From assembly GCA_902796285.1 (NCBI GenBank), contig CADBOH010000077.1:1-13731 (forward strand): a stretch of 13,731 nucleotides of DNA, read 5' to 3'. Source of the stretch: an uncultured Eubacteriales bacterium. GTDB taxonomy: Bacteria > Bacillota > Clostridia > Christensenellales > UBA1242. The translations under genes and the position numbers were made by a program. This document shows, piece by piece, positions 1 to 6,502 of the stretch (the first letter of the stretch is position 1; each line of letters begins with the position of its first letter). The notes under the pieces were generated by a model. The model saw nothing but the letters and a program-made list of their open reading frames with translations. It was not told where the DNA came from and did no database searches.

Positions 1-307
1 TATTTTCCAATATTCTCAAAGAGAAGGGACCGTGGCAAGCAAGCTTTACAAAGATTTGCCAAAAGAGATAAAACAGCAAAGATTTGAAAAACTTGAAAAA
101 CTTAACAACAAATTAAAAAGAAAATTTATTAAATCAAACAAAAAAGCGAATGTGCTTATTGAAGAGAAAGTTGATGGATTTTACGTTGGATATAGTGAGA
201 ACTATATTAGATGCTATTTGACATCACAAGAGGACCTGACAAACCAAATTGTTAGCGTCAAAATTTTGAAGCCTTTCAAAGATGGCGCTCTTGTAAAAAA
301 GATTTAA
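1..307 (+). CDS. mtaB: tRNA (t6A37) methylthiotransferase MtaB, C-terminal fragment (5' end outside window)
   Basis: Only the C-terminal part is present; the reading frame is open from base 2 to the TAA at 305-307. The first visible residues read FQYSQREGT followed by ASKLYKDLP, matching the end of the radical-SAM domain in MiaB/RimO/MtaB proteins (family pattern FPYSxREGTxA). A lysine-rich helix and a TRAM-like RNA-binding domain follow, with VLIEEKVDGFYVGYSENYI, which fits MtaB better than MiaB or RimO. MtaB is a radical-SAM enzyme with two [4Fe-4S] clusters that adds a methylthio group to t6A37 in ANN-decoding tRNAs, giving ms2t6A. The cluster-binding cysteines lie upstream of the window. 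The GTG at 32 is internal, not the start. The downstream neighbour rpsU is the same as in many Bacillota (the yqeV-rpsU region of Bacillus). No terminator follows, so some mtaB transcripts may continue into rpsU. MtaB is favoured over MiaB/RimO on the TRAM sequence and synteny. Confidence 0.88.
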   Translation, partial: IFQYSQREGTVASKLYKDLPKEIKQQRFEKLEKLNNKLKRKFIKSNKKANVLIEEKVDGFYVGYSENYIRCYLTSQEDLTNQIVSVKILKPFKDGALVKKI

Positions 308-314
308 GTTTTGC

Positions 315-344
315 TTGACAATCAAATAAGGGTTGTGATATAAT
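315..344 (+). promoter_or_regulatory. Sigma-A-type promoter of rpsU-rplS
   Basis: A perfect -35 TTGACA lies at 315-320 and a perfect -10 TATAAT at 339-344, with an 18-base spacer. The -10 is preceded by TGA at 336-338, giving an extended -10 (TGnTATAAT). Transcription should start near 351, leaving a leader of about 30 bases before the rpsU start at 381. The match is what one expects for a heavily transcribed ribosomal-protein operon. It begins only 7 bases after the mtaB stop. Confidence 0.88.
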
Positions 345-365
345 AGACAGGAAATTAGAAATTAG

Positions 366-374
366 AAGGTGGTG
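366..374 (+). promoter_or_regulatory. Ribosome-binding site deciding the TTG start of rpsU
   Basis: AAGGTGGTG is a near-consensus Shine-Dalgarno sequence. Its spacing of 6 bases fits a TTG start at 381 and makes the overlapping GTG codons at 369 and 372 impossible as efficient starts. Confidence 0.75.
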
Positions 375-380
375 GATAAC

Positions 381-563
381 TTGACAACTGTTAAAGTAGG
401 CGAAAATGAAACACTTGAATCAGCTCTTAAAAGATTCAAAAGAAAATGCCAAAAAGACGGTATCATCGGCGATATAAGAAGAAAAGAAGCCTATGATAAG
501 CCTAGCGTTGCTAAAAAGAAAAAGAGAGAAGCAGCTAGAAAAAGAGCTAGAAAAAGAGGCTAA
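381..563 (+). CDS. rpsU: 30S ribosomal protein S21
   Basis: This 60-residue, very basic protein matches bS21: TTVKVGENETLESALKRF near the N-terminus, a central DIRRKEAYDKPS, and a Lys/Arg-rich tail AARKRARKRG. S21 sits on the small-subunit platform near the anti-Shine-Dalgarno region and helps initiation. The start is taken as TTG at 381: it sits 6 bases after the ribosome-binding sequence AAGGTGGTG (366-374), and the protein then begins MTTVKVGEN at the usual family length. The upstream in-frame GTG codons at 369 and 372 are part of that ribosome-binding site and would add non-conserved residues. The gene follows a strong promoter and probably shares a transcript with rplS, 46 bases downstream. 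Confidence 0.95.
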   Translation: MTTVKVGENETLESALKRFKRKCQKDGIIGDIRRKEAYDKPSVAKKKKREAARKRARKRG

Positions 564-609
564 AATCGTTATTATTCAAAAAAATAAATTTAAATAAAAG
601 GAGAAAATC

Positions 610-960
610 ATGGCTAATATTATTGACCAAATCGAAAAAGAAAATATGAAAGAAACTCTCCCAGAATTTAATATCGGTGACACTGTTAAAGTTGGTGTTA
701 GAATTAAAGAAGGAGAAAAGTCAAGAATACAGGCTTACGAAGGTGTTGTTATCGCTCGTAAAAACGGTGGCGTTAGAGAAACTGTTACTGTTAGAAAGAT
801 TTCAAACGGCGTTGGTGTTGAGAGAACATTCCCTCTTCACTCTCCACTTGTTGCAAACATTGAAGTGGTAAGAAAGGGTAAACCAAGAAGAGCAAAACTT
901 TACTACGTTCGTGAGCTCACTGGAAAAGCAGCTAAAATCAAATCAGCTGACAACAATTAG
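610..960 (+). CDS. rplS: 50S ribosomal protein L19
   Basis: This 116-residue protein matches bL19 along its whole length: NIGDTVKVGVRIKEGEKSR, IQAYEGVVIARKNGG, the FPLHSPLVANIEVVRKGK segment, and RRAKLYYVRELTGKAAKIK near the end. L19 lies at the 30S-50S interface and contributes to an intersubunit bridge. ATG at 610 is preceded by AAAGGAG at about 597-603, and the length is normal for the family. It follows rpsU without an intervening terminator or clear promoter, and a hairpin terminator begins 3 bases after its stop, so rpsU-rplS looks like one transcript. In many Bacillota rplS is followed by ylqF/rbgA, rnhB and yraN; here those genes are absent and an AlkD-type gene follows. Confidence 0.96.
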   Translation: MANIIDQIEKENMKETLPEFNIGDTVKVGVRIKEGEKSRIQAYEGVVIARKNGGVRETVTVRKISNGVGVERTFPLHSPLVANIEVVRKGKPRRAKLYYVRELTGKAAKIKSADNN

Positions 961-963
961 TTT

Positions 964-990
964 AAAAAAGTCTTGTAAAAGGCTTTTTTT
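964..990 (+). terminator. Rho-independent terminator after rplS
   Basis: The left arm AAAAAAGTCTT (964-974) pairs with AAGGCTTTTTT (979-989) across a GTAA loop, with one G-T pair, followed by further T residues. The stem is mostly A-T, so read-through is likely. The next gene starts at 1010 with no room for a clear promoter of its own. Confidence 0.75.
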
Positions 991-1009
991 TATTAAAAAA
1001 GAGGGGCAA

Positions 1010-1690
1010 ATGATAAGTAAAATTGATGTTCAAAATTTTATAAAAAGCAATCGCGATGATAAAAATGCTGAATTTGAAAGGAAGTTGATTTTTACTAAAT
1101 ATGATATTTATGGGCTAAAAACTAATGTGCTTGAATCGTACGCAAAAAAACTTTTAAACGAGCAGGTTGATTTTAAAAATTTTCTTCCACCACAATCATA
1201 TGAAGAAATTGTTATATATGGGATATTGATAGGCAAGTGCAAGCAAAATGCTAAGGAGAAGGTGGAAATGTTAAAACTCCTGTTGCCATATATCGACAAT
1301 TGGGGCAGTTGTGACACTATTTTATCTAGGCTAAAAAACATGGAAAGCGAGAGCGAATTTTTCTTTTCGCTACTGTCAAATGTTAATCCATTTTATCAAA
1401 GATTTGGCATAGTTTGGATTTTGAAGTATTATTTAAAAATTGATATAAAAAAGTCGCTTTTTTTGATAAAAACGACAAAAAATGATGATTTTTATTTAAA
1501 AATGGGCAAAAGTTGGGCTTATGCAGAGGCTTTCATTTATGATTTTGACCTAACACTTAAAACACTTTTAAATGATGAGGATGACTTTTTTATTATAAAA
1601 AAATCAATTCAAAAAGCACTTGAATCATATAGGATAACTAGCGAGCAAAAAGGGTTGCTAAGAAAAGTAAGAGAAAATTTGGGCAAATAA
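1010..1690 (+). CDS. DNA alkylation repair protein, AlkD-like (HEAT-repeat glycosylase family)
   Basis: This 226-residue protein is of the usual AlkD/COG4912 size and predicted all-helical. Family landmarks are YGLKTNVLESYAKKLL (about 34-49), PYIDNWGSCDTILSRLK (93-109), RFGIVWILKYYL (131-142), FYLKMGKSWAYAEAFI (161-176) and the C-terminal KSIQKALESYRIT (198-210). AlkD enzymes excise cationic alkylated bases such as 3-methyl- and 7-methylpurines using a HEAT-like solenoid. The W and D of the NWGSCD motif match the conserved Trp-Asp region of Clostridia-type members; substrate range cannot be read from the sequence. ATG at 1010 is chosen because GAGGGG lies just upstream; a longer frame open from 911 overlaps rplS and is rejected. 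The gene sits between two terminators with no obvious promoter, so it is probably expressed at low level by read-through from rpsU-rplS. Confidence 0.85.
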   Translation: MISKIDVQNFIKSNRDDKNAEFERKLIFTKYDIYGLKTNVLESYAKKLLNEQVDFKNFLPPQSYEEIVIYGILIGKCKQNAKEKVEMLKLLLPYIDNWGSCDTILSRLKNMESESEFFFSLLSNVNPFYQRFGIVWILKYYLKIDIKKSLFLIKTTKNDDFYLKMGKSWAYAEAFIYDFDLTLKTLLNDEDDFFIIKKSIQKALESYRITSEQKGLLRKVRENLGK

Positions 1691-1717
1691 AAAAGAGGAG
1701 AATACTTCTCTTTTTTT
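1690..1717 (+). terminator. Rho-independent terminator after the AlkD-like gene
   Basis: AAAAGAGGAG (1691-1700) pairs with CTTCTCTTTT (1705-1714), with one G-T pair and an AATA loop, and runs into seven T residues. It overlaps the stop codon's last base and isolates the following operon. Confidence 0.85.
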
Positions 1718-1719
1718 AT

Positions 1720-1748
1720 TTGGAAATATAGTTAATTTATATTATAAT
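1720..1748 (+). promoter_or_regulatory. Predicted promoter of the comM-dprA-topA-...-trxA operon
   Basis: A perfect -10 TATAAT lies at 1743-1748, with TTGGAA (4 of 6 matches to consensus) at 1720-1725 and a 17-base spacer. Transcription would start near 1755 and give a leader of about 46 bases before comM. It is the only strong promoter-like sequence seen ahead of this eight-gene run and follows directly after a terminator. Confidence 0.7.
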
Positions 1749-1761
1749 ATCAATATAGCGG

Positions 1762-1775
1762 CATTTTTAAAAATG
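1762..1775. repeat. 14-base perfect palindrome in the comM leader
   Basis: CATTTTTAAAAATG is a perfect 14-base palindrome starting about 7 bases after the predicted transcription start of the comM operon. It could be an operator or a weak leader hairpin. It is made almost wholly of A and T, so chance is a real alternative. Confidence 0.4.
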
Positions 1776-1800
1776 TAAAAATCAAAAGAGAGGATAAAGT

Positions 1801-3336
1801 ATGCTTTCAAAATTATCGAGTTTTGCTTTAAAAGGAATTGAAGGATATAAGGTTGATGTTGAAACAGATGTTGGCAATGGGCTCCCACATTTTGAAATTG
1901 TTGGGCTTGCTGATACTGCAATCAAGGAGTCAAAGGAAAGAGTGCATGCTGCAATAAAAAACAGTGCCTTTGATTATCCAATAAAAAGGGTTACAGTAAA
2001 TCTTGCCCCAGCAGATATAAAAAAAGAGGGCTCTTTGTTTGATTTGCCAATTGCAATTTCCATTCTTGCTTGCAATGAAGAAAACAAAATTAAAAACGAA
2101 AAAAAATATGTTTACCTTGGAGAACTTTCTTTTGATGGTGGAGTAAAAAAGGTAAAGGGTGTTTTGCCGCTTTTAATTTCAGCAAGACAACTTGGATATA
2201 AAAAGTTTATAATCCCAAAAGAAAATGAAGTTGAAGCAAGTTTTATTGAGGGGATTGAGGTTTATCCAGTTTCATCATTAAGAGAGACGGTTGACTTTCT
2301 TAAAGGTGAGAAAGAAATTGAAATGGTTAAAACATGCAAGTTTGAAGATATTGTTAAAAATGAATATATGGGACTTGATTTTTCAAACGTGAAAGGTCAG
2401 CATGTTGCTAAAAGGGCGCTTGAAATTGCCGCAGCGGGTGGACATAATCTTTTAATGATTGGGCCTCCTGGAAGCGGAAAAAGTATGCTCGCAAAAAGTT
2501 TTCCAACCATACTGCCTGATTTGACGTTTGAAGAAGCACTTGAAGTTACCAAAATTCACTCTATCGCTGGTATACTTGATTTAAAAGAAGGGATCGTTTC
2601 TCAAAGACCTTTTAGAAGCCCTCATCATACGACAACAACGATTGCTTTGACGGGTGGAGGCATGCATAGTAAACCGGGTGAAATTTCAATGGCAGATAAT
2701 GGGGTGCTATTCTTAGATGAATTTCCAGAGTATTCAAGGCAGTCAATTGAAACTTTGCGTCAGCCACTTGAAGATGGCGTGATTACTGTTGCAAGAAACA
2801 ATCAAACAATCACATATCCTGCAAACTTTACACTTATAGTTTCACTTAATCCATGTCCATGTGGGAATTATGGATCAAAAGAAAAAGAGTGCACTTGTTC
2901 TGCGGCAGCTATAAACAAATATTTATCAAAACTTTCAGGGCCTATCATGGATAGAATTGACATACATGTTGAGGTTGGCAATGTTACTTATCAACAATTA
3001 AAAAGTGAAGAAAAAGAAGAAAGCTCACAAACTATTAAAGAAAGGGTTGACAGGGCAAGAAATATTCAACTTGAAAGATTTAAAAATGAGAAGATATATT
3101 GCAATGCTAAGATGAATGTTCCGCAAACAAGAAAATATTGTAAACTAGATGAAGATGGCGAAAAGATTTTAAGAAATGCGTTTGATAGATTGAAATTAAG
3201 TGCTAGAGCGCATGACAAAATATTAAAGGTTGCAAGAACTATTGCCGATCTTGATGGCAGCGAAAATATTAAAGCAAGTCATGTTGCCGAAGCAATATCA
3301 TACAGAACACTTGATAGAAAATACTGGCAAAATTAA
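1801..3336 (+). CDS. comM: YifB/ComM family Mg-chelatase-like AAA+ ATPase
   Basis: This 511-residue protein has the usual ComM size and layout. The N-terminal ChlI-like/S5-fold domain (about 1-170) carries GLPHFEIVGLADTAIKES and RVTVNLAPADIKKEGS. The AAA+ core has Walker A GPPGSGKS (221-228), Walker B VLFLDE (302-307), the cysteine motif NPCPCGNYGS (350-359) and GPIMDRIDIHV (380-390), which includes a conserved Arg. A C-terminal helical domain ends in ARTIADLDGSENIKASHVAEA. ComM is a hexameric branch-migration helicase that extends heteroduplex during natural transformation in Gram-negative bacteria; its role in Bacillota is less well defined. ATG at 1801 follows GAGAGG (1788-1793). It is the first gene of the long operon, 18 bases before dprA, an association that supports a DNA-uptake or recombination role. 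Confidence 0.93.
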   Translation: MLSKLSSFALKGIEGYKVDVETDVGNGLPHFEIVGLADTAIKESKERVHAAIKNSAFDYPIKRVTVNLAPADIKKEGSLFDLPIAISILACNEENKIKNEKKYVYLGELSFDGGVKKVKGVLPLLISARQLGYKKFIIPKENEVEASFIEGIEVYPVSSLRETVDFLKGEKEIEMVKTCKFEDIVKNEYMGLDFSNVKGQHVAKRALEIAAAGGHNLLMIGPPGSGKSMLAKSFPTILPDLTFEEALEVTKIHSIAGILDLKEGIVSQRPFRSPHHTTTTIALTGGGMHSKPGEISMADNGVLFLDEFPEYSRQSIETLRQPLEDGVITVARNNQTITYPANFTLIVSLNPCPCGNYGSKEKECTCSAAAINKYLSKLSGPIMDRIDIHVEVGNVTYQQLKSEEKEESSQTIKERVDRARNIQLERFKNEKIYCNAKMNVPQTRKYCKLDEDGEKILRNAFDRLKLSARAHDKILKVARTIADLDGSENIKASHVAEAISYRTLDRKYWQN

Positions 3337-3354
3337 AGCAAAAAGGATAGAAAA

Positions 3355-4431
3355 ATGGATGATTTTAAAGAGTTTTTAGTCTTTCTTTCTCAATTTGATT
3401 ATACACACTCAAAGTTTGAGCAAATTTTAAATTGTGTTGGAGACAACCCAACTCTTAAAAAATTTTGCAAAACAAAGTTTGACGAAAAGGTGCTTTCAAA
3501 AGAACATTTTGAGCAAATGGTTAATCTTGCAGATAAAACTATGGTTGCCAACTATTTTACAAATTTACAAAACGATGATATCACACTTTTGACAAAGTAT
3601 GATGAAGATTATCCTGAAAAGCTGAGAGGATTTTATGATGCACCATTTTTTCTATTCTGCAAAGGGGACATTTCACTTTTAAATAACCCATCCATTGCTG
3701 TTGTGGGCACAAGAAAACCGTCAAGTTATGGCAAAATGGTTACAAATAAAATTGTTGGTGACCTTGCATGCGCGGGCATAACCATTATAAGTGGGCTGGC
3801 GTACGGACTTGATAGTGTTGCTCATAGAAAAACACTTGAGGTTGGAGGTAAAACGATTGCAGTTCTGGGCTCTGGATTTAATAAAATATATCCAACAGAT
3901 CATGCAGGACTTGCAAGAGAAATTGCTGAAAAGGGGCTTTTGGTGAGTGAATATCCACCATCAAAAACAGCCACAAAATATACTTTTCCTCAACGCAACA
4001 GAATTATTTCTGGATTAAGTGATGGCGTGCTAATCACAGAAGCGAGTTTTAAAAGTGGAACAATTCTTACAAAGGATTTTGCTCTTGAACAAGGCAAAAA
4101 CATATACGCCGTTCCGGGCAATATTGATAGCAACTTATCACAATTAACAAACGATGTGATTAAGTCAGGGCAAGGCATGCTTGTTGACTGTGCAAAAGAC
4201 ATATTAGATGATTTTGATCTTGATGAGGTAAAAGAAAAACGCAAGATTGATTATCAACTTTCTATGGAAGAGCAAATAATAGTAAACATACTTTCAGGCG
4301 GAGCAAAAGAGTTTGACCAAATCGTCAAAGAAAGTGGAATAAATACAAATTTAGTCAACAGTTATTTGACAACGCTTGAAATAAGTGGGATAATAAGTAG
4401 GTTGCCAGGCAACCTTGTAACATTAAACTAG
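3355..4431 (+). CDS. dprA: DNA-processing protein DprA (Smf)
   Basis: This 358-residue protein has the three-part DprA layout. An N-terminal helical SAM-like region (about 1-75) has low conservation. An extended Rossmann fold (about 110-280) contains IAVVGTRKPSSYG, ISGLAYGLDSVAH (146-157), FPQRNRIISGLSDG (211-224), SGTILTKDFALEQGK and YAVPGNID. A C-terminal winged-helix DML1-like domain covers about 303-358. DprA binds incoming single-stranded DNA and loads RecA during transformation; many bacteria carry it without known competence. ATG at 3355 is preceded by AAAGGAT. It lies between comM and topA, and the dprA-topA pair is highly conserved in Bacillota. No disruption or missing motif was seen. 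Confidence 0.96.
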   Translation: MDDFKEFLVFLSQFDYTHSKFEQILNCVGDNPTLKKFCKTKFDEKVLSKEHFEQMVNLADKTMVANYFTNLQNDDITLLTKYDEDYPEKLRGFYDAPFFLFCKGDISLLNNPSIAVVGTRKPSSYGKMVTNKIVGDLACAGITIISGLAYGLDSVAHRKTLEVGGKTIAVLGSGFNKIYPTDHAGLAREIAEKGLLVSEYPPSKTATKYTFPQRNRIISGLSDGVLITEASFKSGTILTKDFALEQGKNIYAVPGNIDSNLSQLTNDVIKSGQGMLVDCAKDILDDFDLDEVKEKRKIDYQLSMEEQIIVNILSGGAKEFDQIVKESGINTNLVNSYLTTLEISGIISRLPGNLVTLN

Positions 4432-4434
4432 ATT

Positions 4435-4439
4435 GGAGG
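4435..4439 (+). promoter_or_regulatory. Ribosome-binding site deciding the TTG start of topA
   Basis: GGAGG lies 4 bases after the dprA stop and 5 bases before TTG at 4445. An earlier in-frame TTG at 4433 overlaps this site and therefore cannot be the start. Confidence 0.75.
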
Positions 4440-4444
4440 AAATT

Positions 4445-6499
4445 TTGAAATTAGTTATTATTGAATCACCGTTTAAAAGAGAAGCTTTAAAAAAATATTT
4501 GGGAAATGATTATGAAGTTTTTGCAACAAAGGGGCATATAAGAGATTTGCCACAAAAAAGTTTTGGACTTGATGCTAGCAAAAATTTTGAACCAAAATAT
4601 GAAATTGTGCCTGATAAAAAACAACTTATTGCAGACCTTAAAAAGAAGGCGGGACAATGTGAAGAAGTTTATATCGCAACCGACCCGGATAGAGAGGGGG
4701 AGGCAATTTCATGGCACGTTGCAAATGTGCTTGGGTTTGATGCAGATAAAAATTGCAGAATAGAATTTAATGAAATTTCAAAAAAGGCAGTTACAAAAGC
4801 GCTTGAAAATCCAAGGAAAATTGATATTAAACTTGTAAACGCACAACAAGCAAGAAGAGTGCTTGATAGAATGGTGGGATACAAATTATCTCCAATTTTA
4901 TGCAAAAAGATAGCCCCTAAACTATCTGCTGGTAGAGTGCAATCGGTTGCACTTAAACTTGTTGTAGATAGAGAACGAGAAATTGAGGGGTTTGTACCTG
5001 AGGAATACTGGAATGTTGTAAGTCAATTAAAGAAAGAAAAAAGCGAGCTCAAAGCCTCACTTGCAACATACAAAAAGAAAAAGTTGCAACCTAAAAACAA
5101 AGAAGAAGTTGACAAAATACTTAAAGATATTGAAGGCAAGGATTTTGTTGTTGAGGAAATAAAAAAGAGCAAAACAAAATCACATGCTCCTGCACCATTT
5201 ACTACTTCAACTATGCAACAAGATGCATTAAATAAACTTGGCATGAGCCTTTCAAGAACGACTGCTGCAGCTCAGCAACTTTATGAAGGGGTTGAAGTTA
5301 AGGGCGAAGGGAAAATTGCGCTTATTACATATATAAGAACTGACTCCGTTAGAGTTTCGGTTGATGCACAAAATGCATGTCTTGCTTTTATTAAGGAAAA
5401 ATATGGGGCAGAATTTGTTCCAGAAAAACCAAATGTTTATCACACTAAGGAAAATGCACAAGATGCGCACGAAGCGATAAGGCCAATTACAATGGATATC
5501 ACGCCTGAAATGGTTAAAGAAACGCTTACTAGCGATAACTACAAACTTTACAAGCTCATTTACGAGAGATTTTTAGCCAGCCAAATGACACAGGCAGAGT
5601 ATGCATCAGTTGCTGTGAATATTGATTGCAATGGGTATGGCTTTAAAGTTAACGGCAAAACAATGGAATTTCCTGGTTATACAGCAGTTTATAAAGAATA
5701 TGTTGAAGAGGAAAATAAAGATGGTCTTGCTGGAAGACTTCCTAAAATGGAAAAAGGCGATAAACTTGAACTTGTTAAAATGCTTACAGAACAAAAATTT
5801 ACAAAACCACCTGTAAGATACACAGAAGCAAGTCTTGTTAAGGCGATGGAAGAAAAGGGAATTGGTAGACCTGCAACTTATGCAGCAACAATTACATTAT
5901 TGACATATAGAAAATATGCAGAAAAGGAAGGTAAATATCTTGTTCCAACCGAGCTTGGTAGAAAGATTACTGAATACCTTGAAAAGTTTTTCTCAAGTGT
6001 TATTAACGTAAAATTTACTGCTTATATGGAAAACAGACTTGATGATATTGCCTCAAAGGATGAAGATTGGCACACAGTTGTATGCAACTTCTGGAATGGA
6101 TTTGAACACCTTTTAGGAAGGGCAGATGCTAGTGCGCTCACAATGAAAGAGCCACCAAAAGAAACAGATATTGTTTGTGAAAAATGCGGCGGAAAGATGG
6201 TTATAAGACAAGGCAAATTTGGAGAATTTTTAGCTTGTTCCAACTTTCCAAAATGCAAAAATACAAAACCACTTGAAGAAAATGTTGTTAAGGGCAAATG
6301 CCCAGAATGTGGTAGCAACATGCTTGAAAAAAAGAGCAAGAAGGGAAAGATTTTCTACTCTTGTGAAAGATATCCTGATTGCAAGTTTATGAGTTGGGAT
6401 GTTACAACAGGTGAAAAATGCCCAAAATGTAATAGTCCAATTATCGTAAAAGGCAAAATGGTAAAATGTAGCAATCACGAGTGTGATTACAAAGGATAA
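4445..6499 (+). CDS. topA: DNA topoisomerase I (type IA)
   Basis: This 684-residue protein relaxes negative supercoils by a single-strand break. The Toprim domain starts at residue 1 (KLVIIESPFK with Glu7) and includes the metal-binding DPDREGE (80-86) and RIEFNEISKKAV. QQARRVLDRMVGYKLSP and SAGRVQSVALKLVVDRE follow. The active-site tyrosine is Tyr296 in ITYIRTDS. KPPVRYTEASLVKAMEE and GIGRPATYA lie after the catalytic region. Three C-terminal C4 zinc ribbons begin at Cys578, Cys619 and Cys659, each with CxxC pairs, and bind single-stranded DNA. The start is the rare TTG at 4445, because it gives the canonical MKLVIIESP N-terminus and is correctly spaced from GGAGG. It begins 13 bases after dprA. 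The alanine usual in the family ESPAK motif is phenylalanine here, which is unlikely to abolish activity. Confidence 0.97.
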   Translation: MKLVIIESPFKREALKKYLGNDYEVFATKGHIRDLPQKSFGLDASKNFEPKYEIVPDKKQLIADLKKKAGQCEEVYIATDPDREGEAISWHVANVLGFDADKNCRIEFNEISKKAVTKALENPRKIDIKLVNAQQARRVLDRMVGYKLSPILCKKIAPKLSAGRVQSVALKLVVDREREIEGFVPEEYWNVVSQLKKEKSELKASLATYKKKKLQPKNKEEVDKILKDIEGKDFVVEEIKKSKTKSHAPAPFTTSTMQQDALNKLGMSLSRTTAAAQQLYEGVEVKGEGKIALITYIRTDSVRVSVDAQNACLAFIKEKYGAEFVPEKPNVYHTKENAQDAHEAIRPITMDITPEMVKETLTSDNYKLYKLIYERFLASQMTQAEYASVAVNIDCNGYGFKVNGKTMEFPGYTAVYKEYVEEENKDGLAGRLPKMEKGDKLELVKMLTEQKFTKPPVRYTEASLVKAMEEKGIGRPATYAATITLLTYRKYAEKEGKYLVPTELGRKITEYLEKFFSSVINVKFTAYMENRLDDIASKDEDWHTVVCNFWNGFEHLLGRADASALTMKEPPKETDIVCEKCGGKMVIRQGKFGEFLACSNFPKCKNTKPLEENVVKGKCPECGSNMLEKKSKKGKIFYSCERYPDCKFMSWDVTTGEKCPKCNSPIIVKGKMVKCSNHECDYKG

Positions 6500-6502
6500 A
6501 AA

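Noticed and set aside
32..307. Independent 91-residue gene starting at GTG 32
   Set aside because: The frame is open upstream of 32 and those residues (FQYSQREGT) continue the MtaB family sequence, so it is the end of a longer gene.
308..380. Ribosomal-protein leader or riboswitch ahead of rpsU
   Set aside because: The predicted transcript leader is only about 30 bases and has no stem; the region is explained by the promoter and ribosome-binding site.
677..871. 64-codon frame inside rplS
   Set aside because: Low-complexity Leu/Val-rich product in another frame of a clear ribosomal-protein gene; no ribosome-binding site.
911..1009. Upstream extension of the AlkD-like frame into rplS
   Set aside because: It overlaps the conserved C-terminus of L19 and a terminator; the ATG at 1010 with GAGGGG upstream gives the normal AlkD length.
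6022..6339. 105-codon minus-strand frame opposite topA
   Set aside because: Complementary to the conserved topoisomerase C-terminal region including a zinc ribbon; product looks like antisense noise.
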